Assembly: GCF_003612015.1 (NCBI RefSeq)
Contig: NZ_RARB01000004.1
Span: 248,001 to 312,000 of the forward strand
Length of the DNA stretch: 64,000 nucleotides
Reading direction: 5' to 3'
Source: Pantoea piersonii
GTDB taxonomy: Bacteria > Pseudomonadota > Gammaproteobacteria > Enterobacterales > Enterobacteriaceae
In this document: piece by piece, positions 1-7,097 of the stretch
Position numbering within the stretch: the first letter of the stretch is position 1
Layout of the letters: each line of letters opens with the position of its first letter
Made by a program: the position numbers and the translations under genes
The notes under the pieces: model-generated
What the model was told of the DNA's origin: nothing
The model's database searches: none
The model's input: the letters and a program-made list of their open reading frames with translations, nothing else

Positions 1-83
1 GCAACCTTCATAAAGATAATTTAAAATGTATAGCTACAGGTGTCGTCGGTGACTGGCTCATGCGTTGCAATTTGGATTTCTAA
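1..83 (+). CDS. 3' end of upstream gene of an ABC-3C-like operon (partial)
   Basis: A frame is open from base 3 to a TAA at 81-83 and encodes the last 26 residues of a protein ending in VVGDWLMRCNLDF. It is AT-rich like the two genes that follow, and its stop lies two bases before the next ATG at 86, so all three look like one translationally coupled operon. In ABC-three-component systems the gene at this place encodes the putative effector, but too little is visible here to name a domain. The identity is inferred from position only. Confidence 0.5.
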   Translation, partial: NLHKDNLKCIATGVVGDWLMRCNLDF

Positions 84-85
84 TA

Positions 86-550
86 ATGGATATTCTTAAT
101 GAAACTCCTATAAAAATGAGCTTTAAATCTTCAGGTACACCCGTAGAGCCTGAGTTAAGGCCCATTTGGCGGATTTCGATATTAGTTATAATTTTGAGTA
201 AGCTTTGTCGAGGATCAACGGCAAGCTTAAAGAAATTACAAGTCATTTATGCAATCATATCCTCCCACGATAAAAGAGAGAGTTATCTTTTCAAAAGGCT
301 GAATGCGGAAATTAATGTAAGGTTCGATCCGTTGCTAGATAGAGCAATCTCAATCGGGATTGGTGAGGGCCTTTTCGAGTTTAACTCTGCTAAAAGTGTA
401 ACTCTTACAAAAAAAGGGCAGAGCTTTTCATCATATATATATAAATGTGCAGAGCTTTTTGTTGATGAAAAAAAATTCTTAGATAACTTCAATAAGACTG
501 AATTTTCTGATGAAAAAATTGATATGCTTTTATATAAAGGTCTAATATGA
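86..550 (+). CDS. Probable ABC-3C system middle component
   Basis: Encodes 154 residues from the ATG at 86. A TTG at 65 would add seven residues but would overlap the upstream gene. The protein has no signal peptide or membrane segment. It looks like a small helical protein with a winged-helix flavour: a conserved-looking N-terminus (SSGTPVEPELRPIWRISIL), a central helical stretch, and a basic segment ending SVTLTKKGQSF. Small size, position between a cut gene and an SMC-like ATPase gene, and the ATGA overlap (547-550) with that gene match the middle component of ABC-three-component systems. The assignment is by architecture and general resemblance and no catalytic motif is visible. AT-rich composition points to horizontal acquisition. 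Confidence 0.55.
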   Translation: MDILNETPIKMSFKSSGTPVEPELRPIWRISILVIILSKLCRGSTASLKKLQVIYAIISSHDKRESYLFKRLNAEINVRFDPLLDRAISIGIGEGLFEFNSAKSVTLTKKGQSFSSYIYKCAELFVDEKKFLDNFNKTEFSDEKIDMLLYKGLI

Positions 551-2592
551 GCAAGCTTAATATTAACCGTTTGGTTATAAAAACTGATACTTATTCAGGT
601 TTATTTGGTGCTGATTTGAAATTTTCTTCAGGACTAAATGTCATCAGTGCTGAGAACTCTTTTGGAAAGTCTACATGTATCCAGTCAATCATCTTTGCCT
701 TAGGGTTGGAAGGAGTGCTTGGTCCTTCAAGAAATAACCCGCTAAAGTCTGCTCTTACCACTAAACTTAGAGATGAGAGTGATAAAGAGGTATTTGTTAA
801 AAAAACGGAAGTTTATCTAGAGATATCAAATCAGCATGGGGATGTTATCACTCTCCTTAGAAAAAGTGATACTGAAGCTTCTAAAATTATAACTGTTTTC
901 AATTCTGAGTTTGACAGTATTCAGAAAAATAAATTTACTGATTTTTTTCTGAAAGATCCAGGCTCCGCACAGCGTGAAAGAGGCTTTCATCTTTTTTTAA
1001 GTGAGTTTCTGGGTATAAAACAACCACAAGTTATGAAATACGATGGCTCTAAAAGTATTCTTTATCTGGAATCGATTTTTACTGTCAACTATGTAGAGCA
1101 AACTCGAGGTTGGGGCGGTATCCTCAATGTAATACCAACCTATTTAGGGATAAAAGATCTTTCGCAAAATATTTTAGAATATACTCTTGATTTAGATGTC
1201 CGCGAAATCAGAAGAAAAAGAGAATCATATCTCGAGTCCAAAAAAAGGCACGAGGCAAAATGGACTGCGACTCTAGGTGATTTAATCGCTACTGCAAAAA
1301 CTCATGGTTTTTTTGTTTCTAACCGCTTGCCTGAAAATATTGGAAATAAAATAGAGGTGATGCAGGATAGTGATTTATATACTTTTAATGATAGCCAGAT
1401 GGAGGTTTCCCTTGCTAATGATATAGTTTTAAAACAAGATGCGCTAATCTCATTGCAGAATAACCGCATTAGTGCTTTAGATAAAGATAGCAAAGATATA
1501 AGTGATTCATTAGATGCTATCAAGTTGGCATTAAAAAATCATGAAAACGCATTAGGGGTTTTAGTTTCCGATCTCGATATAAATTATGACTATCTCAAGT
1601 CGATAACAAAGAGTTTAACTAATACAAAGGAAAGTCTTAGGAAGTATAAAGATATTGAAAAACTACAACAGTTAGGATCACAAGAGCAGTTTAATTTCTC
1701 TGAAGATAATTGCCCAACCTGTGGCCAGCCTCTTCAGGGAACCTTACTTCCTAACACAATAGAAAGGCAGGCGCTTTCAATCGAAGAGAATATTAAGTAT
1801 TTAGAAAAAACGCAAGCCGTATTTGAAAGCCTGTCTAAAAGTGAAAGGAAAAAGATAGAAGATAAAGAATTACTAATAAAAATATCCAACTCTAAAGTAA
1901 GAGAGCTCCGTTCTGAATTGGGAGCAATTCAACGTAGCTTAATGTCACCTGGCGATGCTAGTGTGAGAGAACAGATTCGCCAAGAAGTAATATTGGAAAA
2001 AAATATTGAGACATTATATTCATTATTGGATTTTGAGAAAAACATTAAAACAACTCTTAGTGCTGTACTGATTGAATGGCGGAAAATTAACAATGAACTA
2101 AGCAAGTTACCATATGATGGATTTACTTATGAGGACAAAAGGAAATTAAATAAATTAAAGATCTCCTTTAAGGAGAATCTGAAGGACTTTGGCTATAAAA
2201 GTACAGAGATAGAAGACTTTGATCTATCCATGAATACATATAAGCCTTCTTTAGATGATGTCGATATAGGTTCAGAGGCGTCAGCTAGTGATAATATTAG
2301 GGTGATTTGGTCATATCTTTATTCTTTATTAATGCTGGATACTGTTTTGGATGGTTTAACCACCAATCATCTCGGATTATTAATAATGGATGAGCCTCGG
2401 CAGCAAGAAACTAAAGATATAAGCTTTAAAAAATTTATTAAGAAGGCTTCTGAGGCTGAATCTTTTAATAAGCAAATTATTTTTGGGACAAGTGAAAAGT
2501 TTGAAGACCTCATTAAGATGATAGAAGGTATCAAAGTTAACATGATTCATTTTGAACACAACATTATTAAAAAAATTGAAATGGATGTTTGA
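547..2592 (+). CDS. SMC/Rad50-like ABC ATPase, probable ABC-3C defence component
   Basis: A 681-residue ABC-type ATPase with split nucleotide-binding halves. The N-terminus has a Walker A motif (ENSFGKST, residues 36-43) inside a segment typical of SMC/RecN-like proteins. A long helical, charged, coiled-coil-like middle carries a CPTCGQPL motif at about residue 389, like the Rad50 zinc hook. The C-terminus has the Walker B motif LLIMDEP with the D-E pair at about 615-616. It starts inside the stop of the preceding gene (ATGA), so the two are co-translated. ABC-3C systems pair such an ATPase with a middle component and an effector as anti-phage defence. The ATPase call is strong, and membership of ABC-3C is inferred from the operon. 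A different SMC-like defence ATPase is the main alternative. Confidence 0.75.
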   Translation: MSKLNINRLVIKTDTYSGLFGADLKFSSGLNVISAENSFGKSTCIQSIIFALGLEGVLGPSRNNPLKSALTTKLRDESDKEVFVKKTEVYLEISNQHGDVITLLRKSDTEASKIITVFNSEFDSIQKNKFTDFFLKDPGSAQRERGFHLFLSEFLGIKQPQVMKYDGSKSILYLESIFTVNYVEQTRGWGGILNVIPTYLGIKDLSQNILEYTLDLDVREIRRKRESYLESKKRHEAKWTATLGDLIATAKTHGFFVSNRLPENIGNKIEVMQDSDLYTFNDSQMEVSLANDIVLKQDALISLQNNRISALDKDSKDISDSLDAIKLALKNHENALGVLVSDLDINYDYLKSITKSLTNTKESLRKYKDIEKLQQLGSQEQFNFSEDNCPTCGQPLQGTLLPNTIERQALSIEENIKYLEKTQAVFESLSKSERKKIEDKELLIKISNSKVRELRSELGAIQRSLMSPGDASVREQIRQEVILEKNIETLYSLLDFEKNIKTTLSAVLIEWRKINNELSKLPYDGFTYEDKRKLNKLKISFKENLKDFGYKSTEIEDFDLSMNTYKPSLDDVDIGSEASASDNIRVIWSYLYSLLMLDTVLDGLTTNHLGLLIMDEPRQQETKDISFKKFIKKASEAESFNKQIIFGTSEKFEDLIKMIEGIKVNMIHFEHNIIKKIEMDV

Positions 2593-2654
2593 CTTTTTTG
2601 AAATGCAATGGTTATTAATTGCAAGCAACAAAAAGATTTGCGTTGTGTTGAACT

Positions 2655-3514
2655 GTGTTGCGCGGTTGCGCGCGCTCGTACCCCCGCCACGCCTGCCCGC
2701 TTCATGGAATGGTTTTCATGCACATGCATGAAGGGGCTTATACCGCGCCACGACTGGGCCGAAATGCCGTTCCTGAGTGCCTGGGACTCATGCGTTTTCA
2801 TGCAGCGTATTCGCTTATCCGCCTGCCCGACCAGGAGAAGTGGAGCGGCGACGGCGCGGGCATCAAGGCGATTACCGGCGGCGACGCGGTGTCGGTGGAC
2901 CCGAAGTATAAGGACGCCTACTCAACCCACATCCCGGCGGTGATTCTGGCCGTCAACAACAACCCGATGCGCTTCACCGACCGCAGCGGTGGCGTGTCCC
3001 GTCGCCGGGTGATCCTGCACTCCCGGAAATCATTCCGGCGAACGAGCGCGACCCGCAGCTGAAGGAAAAGATACAGGCGGAGCTGGCCGTTATCGTGCGC
3101 CAGCTGATGCAGCGGTTCAGCCAGCCGCAGGACGCCCGCGCGCTGCTTCAGTCGCAGCAGAACTCCGGGGAGGCCATGCGCATCAAGCGCGACGCCGACC
3201 CGATGGTGGACTTCTGCGGCTACCTGTTTGCCACCGCTGAGCCGACCGGCCTGCACATGGGCAACGCCAGCATCCGGCCGCTGCAGCCGAAGCGCTACCT
3301 GTATCACGCCTATCTGGCCTACATGGAGGCGAACGGCTACCGCAACCCGCTCAGCATGAAGTCGTTCAGCCAGGCGCTGGAGAGCATCCTGCGCGAGTAC
3401 GGGCTGAACTACCTGAAGCGCCGCACGAAGTCAGGCATCCAGACCAACCTCGACCTGACCGATGAAAGCAGCGCCGACTGGCTGCCAAAATGCGACGACC
3501 CGGCAGCAGCCTGA
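2655..3514 (+). pseudogene. Truncated, frameshifted P4-family phage primase/helicase remnant
   Basis: From about 2818 the reading frame encodes the C-terminal part of a P4-type DNA primase-helicase (D5-like family), recognisable by LPDQEKWSGDGAGIKAITGG and AVILAVNNNPMRFTDRSGG. At about 3021 the frame breaks: one T seems lost in a CACTTCCCGG context. The protein continues in the next frame (EIIPANERDPQ onward) to the TGA at 3512-3514. The N-terminal primase half and the Walker A motif are missing. The 160 bases before the homology are in frame but do not look like primase and may come from a small P4-type gene fused by deletion. The GC-rich remnant directly follows the AT-rich ATPase gene, so it marks the old replication module of the satellite. 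Confidence 0.8.
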
Positions 3515-3522
3515 CTGACCCG

Positions 3523-3546
3523 AACCGGCGAAAGCCGGTTTTTTTA
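3523..3546 (+). terminator. Intrinsic terminator after the primase remnant
   Basis: A 7-bp stem AACCGGC / GCCGGTT with a GAAA loop is followed by a run of T. It lies 9 bases after the primase stop codon. Confidence 0.8.
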
Positions 3547-3681
3547 CGCCCATGCTTCATCGCCGGTGAAGGATATGCATCACCATTCACCCACTCATCA
3601 CCACTTAAGATACTGTTTAATAAGAATAAAAATGAAAGGTGTAGAGTGTGAAGGATTATTTATAAAATCTTTTTTATTTGG

Positions 3682-3724
3682 CTATTCCGGTTAGGTTCCG
3701 TTTTACGGAACCTAACCGGAATAG
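3682..3724. repeat. Perfect 19-bp inverted repeat
   Basis: The arms 3682-3700 and 3706-3724 are exact reverse complements (CTATTCCGGTTAGGTTCCG) separated by TTTTA. There is no T tract downstream on the plus strand, so it is not a classic terminator. It lies between the primase terminator and the putative attachment site of the island and could be a protein-binding or structural site of that element. Confidence 0.8.
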
Positions 3725-3859
3725 ATTTCCAATGGAAGTTACATAAGACGATTGGCAGCGATTCGGGCGAAATATGAAAAATAATTTGGGGGCACAAAAA
3801 GGGGCACTTAAAGGTTTTGCTTTTATTTTTGTGTTGTTATACAGGTGGTTGTATTGCCT

Positions 3860-3881
3860 TTCGAGTCCGGCCTTCGCACCA
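3860..3881 (+). other. Putative attachment site: leuX-like tRNA-Leu 3'-end fragment
   Basis: The 22 bases TTCGAGTCCGGCCTTCGCACCA match the T-arm to CCA end of the E. coli leuX tRNA (tRNA-Leu CAA) except for one missing G. No tRNA body lies upstream, so it is a duplicated tRNA end, as left by P4-like integrases that use leuX. It follows a P4 primase remnant and precedes a terminator. It is therefore probably the att site at the far end of the island, and the intact tRNA and the integrase would lie left of the window. Confidence 0.7.
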
Positions 3882-3893
3882 CGGAAAAGGAAA

Positions 3894-3918
3894 AAGTCGC
3901 TTCTGGGCGACTTTTTTT
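3894..3918 (+). terminator. Intrinsic terminator next to the tRNA-like att site
   Basis: Stem AAGTCGC / GCGACTT (3894-3900 and 3907-3913) followed by T residues. It sits 12 bases after the tRNA-like CCA end, as a native tRNA terminator would. Confidence 0.75.
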
Positions 3919-4012
3919 GTGTCTGGAATTTAGTATCCGCAAGGTTTTCGCAGCCATAATTTAAAGAATGATTGATTGTTGTGAAGTTCCATATAAAACT
4001 TATATAAGATCC

Positions 4013-4294
4013 TTAGTCTTCAATAGGTGAGTATTTTCCCTTTTCAACTTTAAAGAGTGGTTTTTTATTATAGCAGGTTGACAGTGCGTAGGATAAAGCA
4101 TTTCGTAAGTCAGAACGATCTAATTGTTCAAGATGAATATAGCGTTTGCGTAGTGCATCTGTGATTTCATCTAATACCAGTGTTTTTCCAGGAGGTATTA
4201 ATGCGATCCAGGCCTGTACAAAAGCTAATGCGCTTCTGTATAGAAGTTTTCCGCCAAGTAATGATTCGCTTGTTTCAGGCGGAGAATACAGTTT
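4013..4294 (-). pseudogene. Remnant of an unidentified gene (C-terminal part)
   Basis: The minus strand is open for 93 codons to a TAA at 4015-4013. It encodes a well-formed helical protein end (ALAFVQAWIALIPPGKTLVL then DEITDALRKRYIHLEQL) but has no ATG, GTG or TTG at a plausible start, and an in-frame TGA lies at 4297-4295. Codon composition looks coding. It is probably the decayed 3' part of an island gene. I do not recognise the family. Confidence 0.4.
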
Positions 4295-4364
4295 TCACTT
4301 CGCGCTCCAGCAACCTTTCTCTACCAATGAGCGTTACTGACCTTGATCAAGATCGCGCCGCCGT

Positions 4365-4759
4365 GAGAGGTTTGAGTATGTCGCTCGTTATTTTGAAAAC
4401 TCATTAGACAAACTCAAAAGCGCCATGTTGGGTTAGATGTAGGCTTCCATCTTCTTAATGCAGATTCTTTCACTTGTGCCGTGTATTACAACGGTAGCAA
4501 TATAGGGCAATGTGGCGTCTGGCGTGGCAATGAACATCATGGGATAGGAGATATCTGTTATAGCAAGGATAATGTTGTTCGAAATAGCTTTAATGAAAGC
4601 CTGAACCTTGCTGATAATGCTCAAAATCTTGGTTTTCGTCCTTTGATGGGGAGATTACGTAGTGGAAACACACGAGAAGAACTGCTAACGAATGATGGGA
4701 TGTCAAAACACCTCTGGGAAATGTTCTTGGGGGTAATCAAACAACGTATGTCTCGATGA
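4365..4759 (+). pseudogene. Frameshifted remnant of an unidentified gene
   Basis: Two frames join into one plausible protein: ERFEYVARYFENSLDKLK (from 4365) and then, after a frame change near 4400-4430, a frame through VGLDVGFHLLNADSFTC, YNGSNIGQCGVWRGNE and SKHLWEMFLGVIKQR to the TGA at 4757-4759. A GTG at 4481 could start the second part, but the homology-like texture runs upstream of it, so a broken gene is more likely than a real 92-residue protein. Family not recognised. Confidence 0.4.
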
Positions 4760-4767
4760 TTAACATC

Positions 4768-4798
4768 GCTCAAATCGAGTATCTGATCCGATTTGAGC
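4768..4798. repeat. 10-bp inverted repeat (hairpin)
   Basis: GCTCAAATCG (4768-4777) and CGATTTGAGC (4789-4798) are exact reverse complements around an 11-base loop, just after the remnant stop. No T tract follows, so it is a possible weak terminator or structural dyad. From here to 4934 I see nothing else. Confidence 0.45.
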
Positions 4799-4934
4799 GC
4801 TACCGCTCTAATGAAAGAAAATAAGGGTTTTGAAATTTTATACCTTATGCTTACCAAGGTATTGCTACTTGGTAAGAATAGCAAGGGGTATGTCGGTTAT
4901 AAAATATTCTCAAAGGAAGGAGAAAGTCCATGTT

Positions 4935-5369
4935 TCAGAATTCCCGAGATAGTGTTATATAGCCGTTGTATTTTACCGAGCATTCATCATCGTTTACGAA
5001 TGCCGAAGAGATAAATTCGTCACGTTTATTATTCCTGTCAGTAAATATGTATTTGGCCGTTACGGTTAGTACATGACCATTCCGGTATATGTCGTAGTAA
5101 TCTTTCTCAGCAAGCTCTGGATTCTCCTTGCTGTCGGCAATAGCAAGCTTCCTGGCAAACAGCTCAGATACTGGTTTGATACTTAATATTTCAAAAGAAG
5201 TTTTATTATAGTCAATTGTGGTCAGGTCAATACCCAGGTCGTTTTTAATGCTTGCAAGAAGCATTCCTTCAACATAATGCCCCGGAGCTGCGCATTCACT
5301 GCCTGGCAGATCCACCGCATGGCTTAACGATGGCGCAAACGCTAAAGCCAGGAATACTGTTTTAATCAT
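4935..5369 (-). CDS. Periplasmic Tldi1-type T6SS immunity protein
   Basis: Encodes 144 residues with a Sec signal peptide (hydrophobic MIKTVFLALAFAPSLSHA, cleavage after A18). The mature protein has two conserved-looking cysteines, one near its N-terminus (GSECAAPG) and one near its end (DDECSVKYNGY). Its ATG overlaps the stop of the effector gene (ATGA at 5369-5366), the usual layout of an effector-immunity pair. It should bind and block the Tlde1-type enzyme in the periplasm and so protect sibling cells. It is paralogous to the protein encoded at 10433-10882: both end in SAFV..D.C.V..NGY....REF. Function is inferred from context and resemblance to the Salmonella Tlde1/Tldi1 pair. Confidence 0.7.
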   Translation of the reverse strand: MIKTVFLALAFAPSLSHAVDLPGSECAAPGHYVEGMLLASIKNDLGIDLTTIDYNKTSFEILSIKPVSELFARKLAIADSKENPELAEKDYYDIYRNGHVLTVTAKYIFTDRNNKRDEFISSAFVNDDECSVKYNGYITLSREF

Positions 5370-5734
5370 CGCACAACCTCCAACGTTGCCCCGATATCTT
5401 TGCTTACAAGTAACCGTGTAGCATGACCCATAATGATACAGCCCTCTGATGCGAAACCAGGGACGCCATGAACTCTTTCCCCGTGCATGCGAAAGGTATT
5501 CATATCACGCCTGTAGGTATTACCGCTCACATGGATCAGGGTGATAGTCAGCGGACCTTTGCTGCTAGTATGTCGGCCAATCCGCCACTTTCCACGAGGA
5601 ATAGGGCCCATTCCTCTGACCTGTTCACGATCGGGATTATTTTTGTTAGTTAAGACGCCAGAATAACCTTTCTCGATAAGCTTACCGTCTTTGAAGAGTT
5701 CGCCTGTGCTTTGCTTATAAGTCCAGTGTGCCAT
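5366..5734 (-). CDS. tlde1: Tlde1-type T6SS effector, L,D-transpeptidase-like peptidoglycan enzyme
   Basis: A 122-residue DUF2778/Tlde1-domain protein. It has the family features GMGPIPRGKWRIG (residues 41-53) and the catalytic L,D-transpeptidase-like centre with H84 and a SEGCI motif carrying C99. There is no signal peptide, as expected for cargo loaded into the Hcp tube. Tlde1 proteins act in the target-cell periplasm, cutting peptidoglycan stem peptides and exchanging D-amino acids. It lies 10 bases after hcp and overlaps its immunity gene by four bases. The AAGGAAA ribosome site supports the start at 5734. Whether this copy is active cannot be judged from sequence, but the motif residues are present. 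Confidence 0.85.
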   Translation of the reverse strand: MAHWTYKQSTGELFKDGKLIEKGYSGVLTNKNNPDREQVRGMGPIPRGKWRIGRHTSSKGPLTITLIHVSGNTYRRDMNTFRMHGERVHGVPGFASEGCIIMGHATRLLVSKDIGATLEVVR

Positions 5735-5744
5735 AGTGATTTCC

Positions 5745-6236
5745 TTATGCGGTTCTACGCTCTTTCCAGCTGTCGGTGTGCTGGATGTTGCCGTCTACAT
5801 AGTTCCATGTAATTTTTTCGTAGCGCAGGCCAACGTGCTCAATATGTCCATGCTTTTCGAAGTCTGCATCCTTGATATCAAACATGATGGGCACAACGTG
5901 GCATATTTTTACGTTCTCGAGTACAACATTGAAATATTCTTCTTCGATGCCGTTATAGTTGATGCAGTAATACCTGAAGATAGCTTTTTTCAGCGATCTG
6001 CCCATTGTTAGGGCGCGGTAAAGCAGAGGCGAAGAGCGGTCAATTTCTTTTTCGAATGTATATGCCTCATGCTGGCGCATTGCAGTCGTTGCCGCCGTCA
6101 AATCGTCAGTGGGTATAAACACCTCATGCTGCATGCCTACAAGTTCAATGCTGCCCTCACGCCCATTAACGTCTACGCCACTTCTGACCAACTTATCTTC
6201 CTCATCGTAAAGCCACAGATAAACGGGTATTGCCAT
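5745..6236 (-). CDS. hcp: Hcp family T6SS tube protein (first copy)
   Basis: Encodes 163 residues of the Hcp/TssD family, starting MAIPVYLWLYDEEDKLV and containing GREGSIEL and the end motif NIQHTDSWKER typical of Hcp. Hcp forms hexameric rings that stack into the T6SS tube and carry small effectors in the lumen. It is the first gene of an hcp-tlde1-tldi1 operon with a GGGAG ribosome site. No other T6SS structural gene is in the window, so this is an orphan Hcp island that depends on an apparatus encoded elsewhere. A paralogue is at 11300-11779. Confidence 0.92.
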   Translation of the reverse strand: MAIPVYLWLYDEEDKLVRSGVDVNGREGSIELVGMQHEVFIPTDDLTAATTAMRQHEAYTFEKEIDRSSPLLYRALTMGRSLKKAIFRYYCINYNGIEEEYFNVVLENVKICHVVPIMFDIKDADFEKHGHIEHVGLRYEKITWNYVDGNIQHTDSWKERRTA

Positions 6237-6618
6237 AACCTGAACTCCCTGTCTGGTGAATAAACCTTCTAAATGTACACGTCAGTCGGCTGTCAGAATT
6301 GATCAGAATCAAGTGATGGCGATTATATGTACAGTAAATGAGTAACCGATAAGAACGGCATTACGTAGAGATATGTTGAAAGCCAGGATGAATAGATCGA
6401 TGAGCCTACGCGACAAGGCCGTCAGCAGCCAAGTAAGGGTTTTATTTAATATGAGGTTTTAGTATGGATAGCTTGAAATAAAAAATAATGACTTTTTGGC
6501 GAAATTTCACGAGCGATTTTTTATTCTTTAAGTCTAGAGGAATTGCTCGTTTATATATTAAAATCGTTTCAGGCATACCATATTTTAACCTGTTTCAATC
6601 TGGACTTATTTTCCTTTT
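6237..6618. other. Intergenic region between divergent hcp and symE
   Basis: About 380 AT-rich bases that should contain the hcp promoter (minus strand) and the distal part of the symE promoter. No ORF, repeat or clear terminator was seen here. Confidence 0.4.
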
Positions 6619-6634
6619 CTGATGATATATACAG
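6619..6634. promoter_or_regulatory. LexA-box-like site upstream of symE
   Basis: CTGATGATATATACAG has the LexA form CTG-N10-CAG with an AT-rich centre, differing from CTGTATATATATACAG at three positions. E. coli symE is LexA-repressed and SOS-induced, so the site is expected here. Confidence 0.65.
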
Positions 6635-6640
6635 GTATTT

Positions 6641-6717
6641 AGCGCGGCGCGGATGTGCTGCAACACCTCCGCGCCGCTAATCACAACTACTATTAAGAGA
6701 GAATAGTAATCATGACT
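6641..6717 (-). ncRNA. symR: SymR antisense RNA of the symE toxin
   Basis: The minus strand of this 77-base stretch reads AGTCATGATTACTATTCTCT at its 5' end and closes with a strong GC-rich hairpin (AGCGGCGCGG / CCGCGCCGCGCT). From memory it aligns along its length with E. coli SymR, including start, central TTGTGATTAGCG and terminator hairpin. It overlaps the symE start codon and leader on the opposite strand, so it can pair with the symE mRNA and block its translation. Exact ends are by analogy with E. coli. Confidence 0.85.
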
Positions 6718-7044
6718 GACACGCATTCTATTGCACAACCGTCTGAACCAGAAGTCTTCGCGTCAAACAATCGCCAAATAACTGTTGGCTATGCGAGTCG
6801 CTATCCGGATTACCACCGAACTCCCGCTATTACCATGAAAGGACAGTGGCTGGAGGCTGCAGGTTTTACCACTGGCACGACGGTTGAGGTGAAAGTAATG
6901 AAAGGCTGCATTGTGCTCACAGCCCAACAGCAAGAGAACGAGCTAATGCAGTCGCTACGCCAGGCATGCAAGCTGTCGGCGCGGAAACAAAAGCAGGTAC
7001 TGGAGTTTATTAAAGTCATTGCCGGTAAACAAAAAGCCGCATGA
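6712..7044 (+). CDS. symE: SymE family type I toxin
   Basis: A 110-residue protein of the SymE family, which evolved from an AbrB/MazE-type fold. The hallmark segment is [20 protein letters not shown] then [11 protein letters not shown]. SymE slows translation and promotes RNA turnover; more recent work reports DNA condensation. The leader contains the antisense SymR RNA on the other strand and a LexA-like box at 6619, so both SOS repression and antisense control seem kept. Start at 6712 is supported by the overlap with SymR and by GAGAG upstream. It sits between a T6SS module and an HNH/methyltransferase pair, as symE often does in accessory loci. Confidence 0.9.
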   Translation: MTDTHSIAQPSEPEVFASNNRQITVGYASRYPDYHRTPAITMKGQWLEAAGFTTGTTVEVKVMKGCIVLTAQQQENELMQSLRQACKLSARKQKQVLEFIKVIAGKQKAA

Positions 7045-7048
7045 ATAG

Positions 7049-7081
7049 AAAACCGCTCCTGATACAGCATCGGGGGCGGTT
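7049..7081. terminator. Hairpin between convergent symE and methyltransferase genes
   Basis: AACCGC (7051-7056) pairs with GCGGTT (7076-7081), extended by CC/GG pairs; on the minus strand it is followed by TTTTCT. It probably serves mainly as the terminator of the minus-strand gene pair. Confidence 0.5.
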
Positions 7082-7097
7082 AAATATCGGAAACCCG

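Noticed and set aside
2608..2943. 111-residue open frame overlapping the primase remnant
   Set aside because: It runs in a different frame from the recognisable primase. Although its start region may derive from a small P4-type gene, no intact protein can be supported.
3774..3959. 61-residue open frame over the tRNA-like att site
   Set aside because: It reads through the tRNA 3'-end copy and the terminator, so it is a chance frame.
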